A stretch of DNA of 64,000 nt from NCBI GenBank assembly GCA_947623915.1, contig CANQIB010000003.1, positions 147,922 to 211,921 of the forward strand. The letters run 5' to 3'. Source of the stretch: an uncultured Ruminiclostridium sp. (lineage in GTDB: Bacteria > Bacillota > Clostridia > Oscillospirales > Ruminococcaceae). Shown piece by piece: positions 34,048-42,410 of the stretch. The position numbers were made by a program, and so were the translations under genes. The notes beneath the pieces are model-generated. The model worked only from the letters and a program-made list of their open reading frames with translations. It was not told where the DNA came from and did no database searches. The stretch's first letter is position 1. Each line of letters starts with the position of its first letter.

Positions 34048-34313
34048 ACGGGAGTCGAACCCTAGTCGGTTTTTACGGGCATATTTCCGCCAATCCTGCG
34101 TCAACCTCGCTCGACATACGCGAGTATGCCTTCGTTCGGTTTCCTTGCCTTGACGAAAATCTGCTCCGTAAAAACGAACCTCACGGCGAATGAATTTGAG
34201 GTGATTTTTGTTTCTTGAGGCGCAGGCAGGCTGGCGCCTGTCAAGCCGAAAGGGACGAAAAGCACCCAAAGGCATCGCCGCGGGGCGGCTTGGGTTTGGC
34301 TCCCGCATGCCTA
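34041..34313. repeat. MITE-like element with tRNA-like terminal repeats
   Basis: 273 bp bounded by inverted repeats of 25 bp matching at 21 positions: TAGGCATACGGGAGTCGAAC at the left, the complement of GTTTGGCTCCCGCATGCCTA at the right. Read on the minus strand the left end ends GGGTTCGACTCCCGTATGCC, like the T-arm and acceptor end of a tRNA. Inside is a diverged copy of the hairpin repeat found at 59669-59860. No coding capacity. Confidence 0.55.
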
Positions 34314-34353
34314 ACCATTTTCTTGCCGTTTATCATTTAATCACGCCCTTTGC

Positions 34354-34382
34354 TTGACATTTGGGGCAAGTCGTGATAAAAT
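34354..34382 (+). promoter_or_regulatory. Orphan plus-strand promoter in the prophage
   Basis: TTGACA (34354-34359), 17-nt spacer, TAAAAT (34377-34382), facing away from the prophage genes. Directly after it lies a hairpin, AAAGAT-GGGCGG with CCGCCC-ATCTTT (34390-34423). An inverted repeat (ATCACG/CGTGAT, CTTG/CAAG) brackets the -35, a possible operator. No gene follows on this strand. Confidence 0.5.
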
Positions 34383-34443
34383 AAATATGAAAGATAGGGC
34401 GGCGGCAAGTCCGCCCCATCTTTGGGATCTTTAAGCCTTTCGT

Positions 34444-34590
34444 TTATTCGGAAGGCTTATCTTTTTTAGCCATTTCTTTTAATTCGCTAATAGCTTTTTG
34501 GACTTCTTCCATTGTTTTGCAATTTGCGAATTTATCGGCTATCAGATTGATTATTACTTCCATTTGCTTGTCAGTCATAACTTCTTCCAT
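34444..34590 (-). CDS. Small phage-associated protein of unknown function
   Basis: 48 residues, MEEVMTDKQMEVIINLIADK.., rich in Glu and Lys and helical throughout. It has its own promoter and GGAG 6 nt before the ATG. Similar short proteins opening MTDKQ occur in phages of gut Clostridia, but no function is known. An AAGCCTT/AAGGCTT hairpin (34432-34458) overlaps the stop. Confidence 0.6.
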   Translation of the reverse strand: MEEVMTDKQMEVIINLIADKFANCKTMEEVQKAISELKEMAKKDKPSE

Positions 34591-34649
34591 TCGTTTCTCC
34601 TTTTCCGTCTTGCCCCGTTATTGTGATTGGTTTCCCTCTCACTATATAT

Positions 34650-34678
34650 ATTATAACATCTGTAGCTACAAAAGCCAA
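34650..34678 (-). promoter_or_regulatory. Promoter of the 48-residue phage protein
   Basis: TTGGCT (34673-34678), 17-nt spacer, TATAAT (34650-34655) on the minus strand. Confidence 0.65.
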
Positions 34679-34744
34679 TGCTTTTTTGAAATTTTTTGAA
34701 AAAATTTTCAATTTTTTTGAGCGATTAAAGCTCCGTGCATTCGA

Positions 34745-34902
34745 TTGCAAAACGAAACCGCCTTGATTTTTCAAAGCGGTTTCTGCGATATTATGGTCAT
34801 TTGGCGGGCGTCGCCTCTCCCGCATCTCTCGGATTTCTCCTGTCATACCATCGGCGTGTGGTTGCAACGAAATTTACCACCTCAAATGACCTTAATTATC
34901 TT
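34745..34902 (-). ncRNA. Structured small RNA, copy B
   Basis: Second copy of the RNA at 25340-25500, with the same promoter, helices and terminator. P1 is GGTCATTTG/CAAATGACC, perfect here where copy A has a C/A mismatch. P2 is GTGGT/ACCAC (copy A: GTGGA/TCCAC). P3 is closed by a GAAA tetraloop (copy A: GTGA). P4 is GCGGG/CCCGC (copy A: GCAGG/CCTGC). It lies directly behind a BECR toxin fragment. Confidence 0.72.
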
Positions 34903-34908
34903 ACTCAT

Positions 34909-34937
34909 ATTATATCACATCTATTCCGATTTGTAAA
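34909..34937 (-). promoter_or_regulatory. Promoter of structured RNA copy B
   Basis: TTTACA (34932-34937), 17-nt spacer, TATAAT (34909-34914). The -35 box falls inside the last codons of the toxin fragment (LYKSE). Confidence 0.8.
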
Positions 34938-35424
34938 GGATTTTTCTGTTTTTTATATAATTATTCCAACGTGTTTCGCTGATTCTCCACGCAGAAATAA
35001 TAGAATTTCTGAACTCGTTATCATCGGTAGATGTGTGTAATCGTAAAACTAACTGAAAACGTATATCGTTAGCTTTAACAGACTTCAAAACAAGACCTGT
35101 ACCATAATAATCTTTATCTTGAAGAATATAATCAGGTGCTTTGATAGCTTCTTCAAAAAAAGGTTCAATCGTTTCATAATCACCCGGATGGCGTTCTTTG
35201 ATATGTCTAATTTGCGTATCGGTAATAACGACTTCATCAGTCGTTATATCCGGTGTTACACAAGAATAAAGATTTATGTCGAGTTTCCCTATTATTTTCA
35301 CTTCTGATGTCGCTTTCGTGTCTTTTTCCTTTATTATACCACTTCCCGCCGAATTGTCAACCCTATACACCGGCTTTCCGTCCTCGGTCTCGACAAGGCG
35401 GTTTTGCGGGTATACGGGTGCATT
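34921..35424 (-). pseudogene. 5'-truncated gene encoding a BECR-type (PBECR-like) toxin domain
   Basis: The frame is open from 35424 with no ATG (APVYPQNRLVETEDGKPVYR..), so the front of a larger phage protein has been lost. The C-terminal 120 residues form a complete domain: KLDINLYSCVTPDITTDEVV, TDTQIRHIKERHPGDYE, then FQLVLRLHTSTDD and RWNNYIKNRKILYKSE. This matches phage-associated barnase/EndoU/ColE5/RelE-like nuclease domains. The break near 35.42 kb is probably the end of the prophage. A GTG at 35370 could restart translation. Confidence 0.65.
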
Positions 35425-35528
35425 TCAAAGCGGCGGGGGATATTCCCCTTTTGAAAGATGATTGCGCCCATCCCCACTTAAACTTTTGAAAAAATTTAAT
35501 AATTCGTAAGAAAATTTATATAAAACTA

Positions 35529-35557
35529 TTGACAAGTTAATAAAAACGTGCTACAAT
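35529..35557 (+). promoter_or_regulatory. Promoter of the RHH-clpB operon
   Basis: TTGACA (35529-35534), 17-nt spacer, TACAAT (35552-35557). No CIRCE element or tandem CtsR box was seen around it. Confidence 0.8.
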
Positions 35558-35588
35558 AAACTCACAGAAAGTAAAAGGAGCGGTAAAA

Positions 35589-36245
35589 ATGAGCAAAAGT
35601 GTATACAGTCTTGTACTTAGCGATGATATAGTAAGGGCGGTGGACGCGCTGGCTTACAAAATGAACACCAGCCGTTCGGGGCTGATTGACAGGATATTGG
35701 CGGAGCGGCTATCGGTCCAGACTCCCGAAGTACGCATGAGGAACATAATGGAGAGCATAAGCCGCTTTTTTGACGAGGATATTTTCCGACTGCAATCGGC
35801 GAGCGACGGAGGTATGCTGATAAAAAGCCCGTTAAGCTACAAATACAAGCCGACCATACGCTATGCGGTGGACGTTTTTGCGCGGGGCGACGAGTTTGGC
35901 AGACTTAGGGTCAGCTTCCGCACACAAAATTCCATGCTCACAATGCTGATGGAACGCTTTTGGAGAATATTCGTAAAAACCGAAACAAAGTACCTTGCGG
36001 GGATATTCGACACGGAATATGAGCTTAGCGCGGAACGCTTTTCCCGCTCGCTCCATTCTCCTGTCAAGGCTGACGGAAAGGAAGCCGGCGCGGAGGAGAC
36101 CGCGCAGGCGATAGCCGACTATGTCAGCTTTCTGGACAGACAGATAAAGACTTATTTTGAAAACACCGACAACGAGGAACGCGCCGCCGTACTTCTCGAC
36201 GGCGCATACAACGACCGCATACGAACGGCGGATATATTGCTGTAA
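35589..36245 (+). CDS. Ribbon-helix-helix-like protein preceding clpB
   Basis: A 218-residue protein of unknown function. Residues 1-45 (YSLVLSDDIVRAVDALAYKM, then NTSRSGLIDRILAERLS) look like a ribbon-helix-helix DNA-binding segment. The rest is a mixed domain with PTIRYAVDVFARGDEFGRLR and a helical C-terminus. It is the first gene of a two-gene operon with clpB, 38 nt apart, so it could be the local heat-shock or stress regulator; this is inferred from position. AAAGGAG lies 8 nt before ATG. Confidence 0.7.
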   Translation: MSKSVYSLVLSDDIVRAVDALAYKMNTSRSGLIDRILAERLSVQTPEVRMRNIMESISRFFDEDIFRLQSASDGGMLIKSPLSYKYKPTIRYAVDVFARGDEFGRLRVSFRTQNSMLTMLMERFWRIFVKTETKYLAGIFDTEYELSAERFSRSLHSPVKADGKEAGAEETAQAIADYVSFLDRQIKTYFENTDNEERAAVLLDGAYNDRIRTADILL

Positions 36246-36283
36246 AGCCAAAGCACACAAACGAAAGAAAGGAATGATGTCTT

Positions 36284-38881
36284 ATGTTAAGCACAAACAA
36301 ACTCACTCAAAAATCCATCGAAGCGGTGGAAAGGGCACAGAACCTTGCGGTAGAGTATCAAAACATGAACATCGACCAGCAGCATTTGCTATACGCGCTG
36401 TTGGACGATGACGACGGGCTGATACCGCAGCTTATGAAAAAGCTGGAGATAGCGCCTGAACGCATGAAAGCCTCCGCTCAGCAGGGCGTTGCCGCTCTGT
36501 CAAAGGTCACAGGATCGGGACGCGAGCCGGACAAGGTGTACATCTCGCCGGAGCTTGACAAGTCGCTGACCGCCGCCGAGCAAAAAGCAGCACAGATGGG
36601 CGACGAGTACATCTCGGTAGAACATCTGTTCATAGGTCTGCTGCAAAAACCTAACTCCGCCGTAAGCGTATTATTCAAGGAATACGGCGTAAACGAAAAC
36701 GAATTTTTAAAAGTCCTTGAACAGGTGCGCGGAAATGTCAGAGTCACGGGGCAAAATCCCGAAGAGACCTACGACGTACTCAAAAAATACGGTCAGGAGC
36801 TGACCGAGCTTGCGCGGCAAAACAAGCTGGATCCCGTCATAGGCAGGGACAGCGAAATAAGGAACGTTATCCGCATACTTTCCCGCAAGACCAAAAACAA
36901 CCCCGTACTTATCGGCGAGCCGGGCGTGGGCAAAACCGCGATAGCCGAGGGGTTAGCGCAAAGGATAGTGCGCGGCGACGTGCCGGAAAATCTGAAAAAC
37001 CGCCGTGTATTCTCATTGGATATGGGCGCGCTGGTAGCCGGAGCAAAGTACCGCGGCGAGTTTGAGGAAAGGTTGAAAGCGGTATTGCAGGCGATAAAAA
37101 GATCCGACGGCGAGATAATACTGTTTATCGACGAGCTGCACACGATAGTCGGCGCGGGCAAGACCGACGGCGCGATGGACGCGGGAAATCTGCTGAAGCC
37201 GCTGCTTGCAAGGGGCGAACTTCATTGTATAGGCGCGACCACGCTGAACGAATACCGTCTGTATATCGAAAAGGACGCCGCGCTGGAGCGTCGTTTCCAG
37301 CCGGTCACGGTGGACGAACCCACGGTGGAGGACACCATTTCCATACTGAGAGGGCTGAAAGAGCGGTACGAAGTATTCCACGGAGTTAAGATACACGACG
37401 CGGCGCTTATAGCGGCGGCGGTGCTGTCCGACCGTTACATCTCCGACCGTTTCCTCCCCGACAAGGCGATAGACCTTGTGGACGAGGCGTGCGCGCTTAT
37501 CAAGACCGAGATGGAGTCAATGCCGTCGGAGCTGGACGATATACGCCGCAAGATAATGCAGCATGAGATAGAGGAAGCCGCGCTCAAAAAGGAGAACGAC
37601 CGTGTTTCCACGGAACATCTTGCGCAGGTGCAAAAGGAACTCAGCGAGATGCGGACGCATTTCGACGAGATGAAAGCAAAGTGGGAAAACGAAAAGTCCG
37701 CTATCTCCAAGGTGCAAAAGCTGCGCGAGGAGATAGAGCAGACCAACGCGCTGATAACCAAAGCCGAGGACAGCTACGACCTCAACAAGGCGGCGGAGCT
37801 GAAATACGGCAAGCTGCCGCAGCTTCAAAAGCAACTTGAGGAGGAGGAACGCGCCGCTGAAAATTCACGGTCGTCCTCGCTGCTGCGCGATAAGGTGACG
37901 GAGGAAGAAATAGCGCGTATCATCTGCCGTTGGACCGGCATACCTGTCGCAAAGCTGATGGAGGGAGAACGCGAAAAGCTGCTCGGCATGGAAGAGCTGC
38001 TGCACAAGCGCGTTATCGGGCAGGACGAAGCGGTCGAAAAGGTCAGCGAAGCGATACTTCGCTCCCGCGCGGGTATAGCCAACCCCGACCGTCCGATAGG
38101 TTCTTTCCTCTTTCTCGGTCCGACCGGCGTCGGAAAGACGGAGCTTGCCAAGGCGCTCGCTCAGGCGTTGTTCGACGACGAAAGAAACATGGTGCGCATA
38201 GATATGTCCGAATATATGGAGAAATTCAGCGTCAGCCGCCTTATAGGAGCGCCTCCCGGATATGTAGGATACGACCAGGGCGGACAGCTTACCGAGGCGG
38301 TAAGGAGAAAGCCCTATTCGGTCATACTGCTGGACGAAGTTGAAAAGGCACACCCCGACGTGTTCAATATCCTGCTCCAAGTGTTGGACGACGGAAGAAT
38401 AACCGACTCGCAGGGCCGCACGGTGGACTTCAAGAACACCATAATAATCATGACCTCCAACCTCGGCTCGCCCTATATCCTTGACGGTATAAACGAGGAC
38501 GGCGAAATATCCGACGCGGCGCGCAAGCAGGTAGACGAGCTGCTGAAAACGCAGTTCCGCCCGGAATTTCTCAACCGTCTTGACGAGATAGTATTCTATA
38601 AACCTCTACAAAAGAAAGAGATATTCCGTATCGTGGACCTTATGCTTGAGGAGCTGAAAGCACGACTGGCGGATAAGGAGATAACCCTTACCGTGACGGA
38701 CGCGGCGAAAGAGTACGCGGTAGAGGGCGGATTTGACCCGAATTACGGCGCACGGCCGCTCAAAAGGTTCTTACAGCGTAAGATGGAAACGCTCATCGCC
38801 CGCAAGCTGATAGCGGACGACATACCCGAGGGCAGCACGCTCACCGTCGATTACGACGGCAAGGAGCTTACGGTAAGGTAA
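36284..38881 (+). CDS. clpB: ATP-dependent disaggregase ClpB
   Basis: An 865-residue Hsp100 hexameric disaggregase that works with DnaK. Order: Clp N-terminal repeats (1-145), NBD1 with Walker [10 protein letters not shown] and Walker [10 protein letters not shown], the long coiled-coil middle domain (about 400-520) that marks ClpB rather than ClpC, NBD2 with Walker [10 protein letters not shown] and Walker [12 protein letters not shown], then the C-terminal oligomerisation region ([18 protein letters not shown]). Full length. It is transcribed with the RHH-like gene and ended by a strong terminator. Confidence 0.97.
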   Translation: MLSTNKLTQKSIEAVERAQNLAVEYQNMNIDQQHLLYALLDDDDGLIPQLMKKLEIAPERMKASAQQGVAALSKVTGSGREPDKVYISPELDKSLTAAEQKAAQMGDEYISVEHLFIGLLQKPNSAVSVLFKEYGVNENEFLKVLEQVRGNVRVTGQNPEETYDVLKKYGQELTELARQNKLDPVIGRDSEIRNVIRILSRKTKNNPVLIGEPGVGKTAIAEGLAQRIVRGDVPENLKNRRVFSLDMGALVAGAKYRGEFEERLKAVLQAIKRSDGEIILFIDELHTIVGAGKTDGAMDAGNLLKPLLARGELHCIGATTLNEYRLYIEKDAALERRFQPVTVDEPTVEDTISILRGLKERYEVFHGVKIHDAALIAAAVLSDRYISDRFLPDKAIDLVDEACALIKTEMESMPSELDDIRRKIMQHEIEEAALKKENDRVSTEHLAQVQKELSEMRTHFDEMKAKWENEKSAISKVQKLREEIEQTNALITKAEDSYDLNKAAELKYGKLPQLQKQLEEEERAAENSRSSSLLRDKVTEEEIARIICRWTGIPVAKLMEGEREKLLGMEELLHKRVIGQDEAVEKVSEAILRSRAGIANPDRPIGSFLFLGPTGVGKTELAKALAQALFDDERNMVRIDMSEYMEKFSVSRLIGAPPGYVGYDQGGQLTEAVRRKPYSVILLDEVEKAHPDVFNILLQVLDDGRITDSQGRTVDFKNTIIIMTSNLGSPYILDGINEDGEISDAARKQVDELLKTQFRPEFLNRLDEIVFYKPLQKKEIFRIVDLMLEELKARLADKEITLTVTDAAKEYAVEGGFDPNYGARPLKRFLQRKMETLIARKLIADDIPEGSTLTVDYDGKELTVR

Positions 38882-38921
38882 AATAACGGCGCGGCACGAA
38901 TGTGCCGCGCTGTTATTTTTA
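38882..38921 (+). terminator. Intrinsic terminator of clpB
   Basis: 16-bp stem (AATAACGGCGCGGCAC with its complement, one G-U pair) starting directly after the stop codon, followed by T5. Confidence 0.9.
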
Positions 38922-39041
38922 CAGTCTGACGTTCCGACTTTAAAAAGAGATATGATAAGCAGGTATAATTAAACTTCCTTGGGAAATACTAGTATCACAC
39001 CGATCGCGAGCGATCGTTATAATTGCAAAAAGGAGGTTGCC

Positions 39042-39215
39042 ATGACAGGTAAAGAATTGCTCTATATCGAGGACGCGCTGGGACATGAACAGTATTTCCA
39101 GACAAAGTGTCAGCAGACCGTTTCGCAGCTAGGCGACGCGGAGCTGAAAATGTGCGTACAGCAGCTTCAGCAAAAGCACAAAGAGATATTCCAAAAATTT
39201 TACGGACTGCTGTGA
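39042..39215 (+). CDS. Small spore-coat-type protein
   Basis: 57 residues, MTGKELLYIEDALGHEQYFQ.., ending KHKEIFQKFYGLL. Short helical proteins of this type accompany CotF-family coat genes in Clostridia. I start at ATG 39042 because AAAAAGGAGG lies just upstream; a longer in-frame ORF from 38979 has no ribosome site. A CGATCGC/GCGATCG palindrome at 39001-39016 precedes it. It is followed 23 nt later by the CotF-like gene. Confidence 0.7.
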   Translation: MTGKELLYIEDALGHEQYFQTKCQQTVSQLGDAELKMCVQQLQQKHKEIFQKFYGLL

Positions 39216-39238
39216 TTCGGGTAACAAGGAGGTAAACT

Positions 39239-39484
39239 ATGGACGACAAAAATCTTATGGAGGAGCTTTTGCTTTTGGAAAAAGGGGTATGTGACCTTTT
39301 CATGCACGGCACGATAGAATCCTCCACCAACAACGTACACCAAGCGTTCGGCAGCGCGCTGAACGATGCGCTGTGTATGCAGGACAGCATATACGGTAAG
39401 ATGTCACAAAAAGGCTGGTACAAAACAGAACCCGCCGAGCAGACCAAGGTGGATACGCTGAAAGCAAAATTCGCCGCACAGTAA
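39239..39484 (+). CDS. CotF-family spore coat protein
   Basis: An 81-residue Coat F domain protein: LMEELLLLEKGVCDLFMHGT, NNVHQAFGSALNDALCMQD and YGKMSQKGWYKTEPAEQTK are characteristic. It would form part of the spore coat and supports a spore-forming, or recently spore-forming, Clostridia host. GGAGG precedes the ATG. It probably forms an operon with the 57-residue gene. Confidence 0.85.
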   Translation: MDDKNLMEELLLLEKGVCDLFMHGTIESSTNNVHQAFGSALNDALCMQDSIYGKMSQKGWYKTEPAEQTKVDTLKAKFAAQ

Positions 39485-39491
39485 AAAAGCA

Positions 39492-39522
39492 TAGGCATTC
39501 GGGTTAGACTCCCGTATGCCTA
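39492..39522. repeat. Solo tRNA-minihelix-like hairpin
   Basis: TAGGCAT-T-CGGG, a seven-base loop (TTAGACT), CCCG-T-ATGCCTA. The last 16 bases are identical, inverted, to 34041-34056. It looks like the two ends of the 34041-34313 type of element with nothing between them. Confidence 0.5.
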
Positions 39523-39528
39523 ACATAC

Positions 39529-39564
39529 AAAAACAGGACCTGATACACTTCAGGTCCTGTTTTT
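39529..39564. terminator. Bidirectional terminator between coat genes and lar operon
   Basis: A perfect 15-bp stem (AAAAACAGGACCTGA with its complement, about 6-nt loop) with A and T runs as the outer pairs. It serves the convergent coat genes and larE. Confidence 0.9.
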
Positions 39565-39572
39565 ATATATCC

Positions 39573-40370
39573 TTATTTATTCATATTGCCTGTTTTATAT
39601 CCTCCGAGATCCAGCGCTGTATAAATAAACCCCAGCTTTTGCAGTCGGTCGTTTATCTCAGAGGCGTGCGCCGCCGCAAAGGGTATATCCTCGCTCGGCA
39701 CTTCTATTCGGGCTATGCCGCCGTGTACCCTTACCCTAAGCTGACGAAAGCCCAAATCAAACAGCACCTGCTCCGCCTGCTCCACCATGCCGAGCCTTTC
39801 GACGGTGATACGCTCGCCGTAGGCAAAGCGCGACGCAAGACAGGCAAAGGACGGCTTGTCCCAAAAGGGCAGCCCCGCTTTTTCAGACAACGCCCGTATT
39901 TCCGATTTGGACAACCCCGCGTCCCTGAGCGGGCTTTTTATATCAAGCTGTGCTACCGCCGCCATGCCGGGACGGTAGTCGTTCATATCGTCGGTGTTCG
40001 TCCCCTCCGCGACATATTCAAAACCGTTTTCCTTTGCCGCGGCTTTTATTTTGGTAAACAGCGCGCGCTTGCAGATATAGCAGCGGTTTTTCGGATTTTC
40101 GCAAAACCCCTCCGTTTCGAGCGCGTTATGATGAACGGCTATCAGCCTTATGTTTTCCGACCGACAAAACTCCTCAGCCTGCTCAGCCTCACGCCGCGGG
40201 AACAGCTCGGAAAACGCCGTGACCGCCACCGCGTTATCGCCCAGCAGATCGTGTGCGGTTTTAAGCAAAAAGGAGGAATCCACCCCCGCCGAAAAAGCTA
40301 CCGCGACTTTTCCCCACTCCCGCAGGATATTTTCAAGGCGCTTTTGCTTTTCGTAAAGTCGCTCACTCAT
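39573..40370 (-). CDS. larE: LarE, sulfur insertion enzyme for the nickel pincer nucleotide
   Basis: A 265-residue PP-loop enzyme that converts the dicarboxylated pyridinium nucleotide to the dithio form in nickel-pincer cofactor synthesis. The PP-loop is FSAGVDSS (27-33) and GTNTDDMNDYRPG follows. Cysteines at 97 and 100 (CYIC) plus 177 (FACLASRF) match the three-cysteine LarE type known to hold a [4Fe-4S] cluster, which recycles sulfur rather than sacrificing its own cysteine. It overlaps larC by 8 nt and is the last gene of the operon. Confidence 0.94.
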   Translation of the reverse strand: MSERLYEKQKRLENILREWGKVAVAFSAGVDSSFLLKTAHDLLGDNAVAVTAFSELFPRREAEQAEEFCRSENIRLIAVHHNALETEGFCENPKNRCYICKRALFTKIKAAAKENGFEYVAEGTNTDDMNDYRPGMAAVAQLDIKSPLRDAGLSKSEIRALSEKAGLPFWDKPSFACLASRFAYGERITVERLGMVEQAEQVLFDLGFRQLRVRVHGGIARIEVPSEDIPFAAAHASEINDRLQKLGFIYTALDLGGYKTGNMNK

Positions 40371-41631
40371 CGTTTTCCCTTTCCCAATCGGAAACGGCTC
40401 TCCTCGCCTCGGAAAGGCTCATGCCGTTTTCCTCGGCTATGCGGACTATATCGTCATATTCGTATTTTTCCCGTTTAACTCCGTACCCGACGGAAGTTTT
40501 TCGCCTTACCTCGCCGTATTTTGTGTGCAGCGTATCCGTGTTTCTCTCAAGGATATACCTGCGGAAAATATGCTCCCTCACCCCAAGCGTGGAGGTGTGT
40601 TTGAAGATAAGGCAAAGCATTTTTTCCCTGTCCGCTTTGTCGCATATTACATTCAGTAATATCCCCGGACGGGATTTTTTCATTCCTATGGGAACGGTAT
40701 ACACGTCCTTTGCGCCGTTTTGCAGCAGTAAAGCCGACGCGCAGCCTATCTCCTCGGCGGTCATGTCGTCGATGTTGCAGGAAAGCTCTACCGCCTCGTC
40801 CTCGCGGTCCTCGGTCTCGCCCAGCATAGCGCGCACGCAGTTTGCGGCGGGGAGATCCTTGCTGCCCATACCGTACCCCGTCGCGCTTACCCGCATAAGC
40901 GGCATTGTGCCGAACCTGTCTGCAAAATGCTTTATCAGCGCCGCCCCCGTCGGGGTGCAAAGCTCGCACTTTATCTCACCCGCATATATCGGCATACCTT
41001 GCAGAATATGCGCGGTCGCAGGCGCGGGAACAGGCAAAACTCCGTGTGCGCATTTCACCTGACCGCTGCCGGTGCATATCGGAGAAACGACCACCTCGTC
41101 CGGCGCAAGCCGATACATAAGCAAGCATACCGCGACGACGTCCGCTATCGCGTCTTTGTTTCCCACCTCATGAAAATGTATCTGCTCGACGGGCACTCCA
41201 TGTACCGCGCTCTCCGCGTCGGCGATGATTCGGTAGACCCGCGCCGCGTCGCTCTTTACCTTTTCGGGCAGAGAAAGTCCGCTCAATATCCGCTTTATCT
41301 CACTCATTCCCGTATGGCGATGTCCGTGTTCATGCTCATGTTCGTGGTGATGTTCGTGCTCGTGTTCGTGTTCGTGGTAATGTTCATGCTCGTGTTCATG
41401 GTGATGTTCATGCTCGTGCGCACATTCTTCCACACCGTTTACCGTGACGGAGATACGGCTGCCGGTTATCCCGCATTTTACCGAGGGGGTCTTATGATAT
41501 TCCACTTCGGGGATACCCAGAGCGTTAAGCTCCTTTATAAATCCGTTCGGGTCGGGCAGCAGCGCGGTGAGCGCCGCCGTCAGCATATCCCCCGCCGCTC
41601 CCATCGAGCAGTCAAGATAAAGCAGTTTCAT
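40363..41631 (-). CDS. larC: LarC, nickel insertase for the nickel pincer nucleotide
   Basis: A 422-residue CTP-dependent nickel-insertion enzyme that completes the pincer cofactor. N-terminal LYLDCSMGAAGDMLTAAL, IHFHEVGNKDAIADVVAV and the C-terminal VGYGVKREKYEYDD are typical. Residues about 68-110 are almost wholly His and Glu with a few Tyr, a probable nickel store. In Lactobacillus plantarum larC needs a ribosomal frameshift; here the two halves are in one frame. Confidence 0.94.
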   Translation of the reverse strand: MKLLYLDCSMGAAGDMLTAALTALLPDPNGFIKELNALGIPEVEYHKTPSVKCGITGSRISVTVNGVEECAHEHEHHHEHEHEHYHEHEHEHEHHHEHEHEHGHRHTGMSEIKRILSGLSLPEKVKSDAARVYRIIADAESAVHGVPVEQIHFHEVGNKDAIADVVAVCLLMYRLAPDEVVVSPICTGSGQVKCAHGVLPVPAPATAHILQGMPIYAGEIKCELCTPTGAALIKHFADRFGTMPLMRVSATGYGMGSKDLPAANCVRAMLGETEDREDEAVELSCNIDDMTAEEIGCASALLLQNGAKDVYTVPIGMKKSRPGILLNVICDKADREKMLCLIFKHTSTLGVREHIFRRYILERNTDTLHTKYGEVRRKTSVGYGVKREKYEYDDIVRIAEENGMSLSEARRAVSDWERENDE

Positions 41632-41632
41632 C

Positions 41633-42394
41633 TTACCGTTTCTCCTTTATATCGGTGTGATTTATCATATTTGCCAGATACCCCGCGCCGAAGCCGTTGT
41701 CGATGTTCACCACCGATACCCCGCTCGCGCAGGAATTTAGCATGGACAGCAAAGCCGACACCCCGCCGAACGACGCGCCGTAGCCTATGCTTGTAGGCAC
41801 GGCTATAACAGGGCAGTCCGCCAGACCGCCTATAACGCTTGCGAGCGCGCCCTCCATGCCCGCTACCGCGACGACAGCCACCGCCGACATTATCTCTTCC
41901 TTATGGGAAAGCAGCCTATGCAGACCCGAAACGCCCACGTCGTAAAGCCGCACCGTTTCGCTGCCCAAAGCCTCGGCGGTGAGCGCTGCCTCCTCGGCGA
42001 CGGGAATATCTCCCGTTCCTCCCGTAGCGACTACCACCCTGCCTATCCCGTCAGGTTCGGGCATTCCGCCTATGATACCCATTCTTGCCTGAGGAAAATA
42101 TTTCGTTTCCAGTTCGGGCGGGAGCTGCCGCGCCTGCGTTTCGCTCAGACGGGTGATAAGTATTCGTTCCTGCCCGTTTTTAAGCATCGACTCGGCTATA
42201 TCGGTTATCTGCTCGGCGGCCTTACATTCGCCGTAAATGACCTCGGCTGCGCCCTGCCTTATCCCGCGGTGAAGATCCACCTTTGCGCAGCCTATATCCT
42301 CAAACGGCGCCGCTTTCAGCTTTAAAACGGCCTGCTCCACCGAGGTACTGCCGTCCCTTACCGATTCAAGCAGCTTTTTTATATCGCTGTTCAT
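41633..42394 (-). CDS. larB: LarB, pyridinium carboxylase/hydrolase
   Basis: A 253-residue enzyme that carboxylates and hydrolyses nicotinic acid adenine dinucleotide, the first step of nickel-pincer cofactor synthesis. The PurE-like C-terminal half carries VVVATGGTGDIPVAEEAA, DVGVSGLHRLLSH and AVAGMEGALASVIGGLAD. Length is normal. It lies 1 nt from larC and 16 nt from the upstream membrane-protein gene. No lactate racemase (larA) is in the window, so the client enzyme is elsewhere. Confidence 0.95.
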   Translation of the reverse strand: MNSDIKKLLESVRDGSTSVEQAVLKLKAAPFEDIGCAKVDLHRGIRQGAAEVIYGECKAAEQITDIAESMLKNGQERILITRLSETQARQLPPELETKYFPQARMGIIGGMPEPDGIGRVVVATGGTGDIPVAEEAALTAEALGSETVRLYDVGVSGLHRLLSHKEEIMSAVAVVAVAGMEGALASVIGGLADCPVIAVPTSIGYGASFGGVSALLSMLNSCASGVSVVNIDNGFGAGYLANMINHTDIKEKR

Positions 42395-42410
42395 CTGTCC
42401 TCCGAATAAT

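Noticed and set aside
34048..34308. An N-terminal extension of the RHH gene through the MITE-like element
   Set aside because: The extra residues are translated from the terminal repeat and hairpin sequence; only the part from ATG 34047 matches the RHH family.
40363..41631. A programmed frameshift in larC
   Set aside because: Both halves of LarC are in one uninterrupted frame here.
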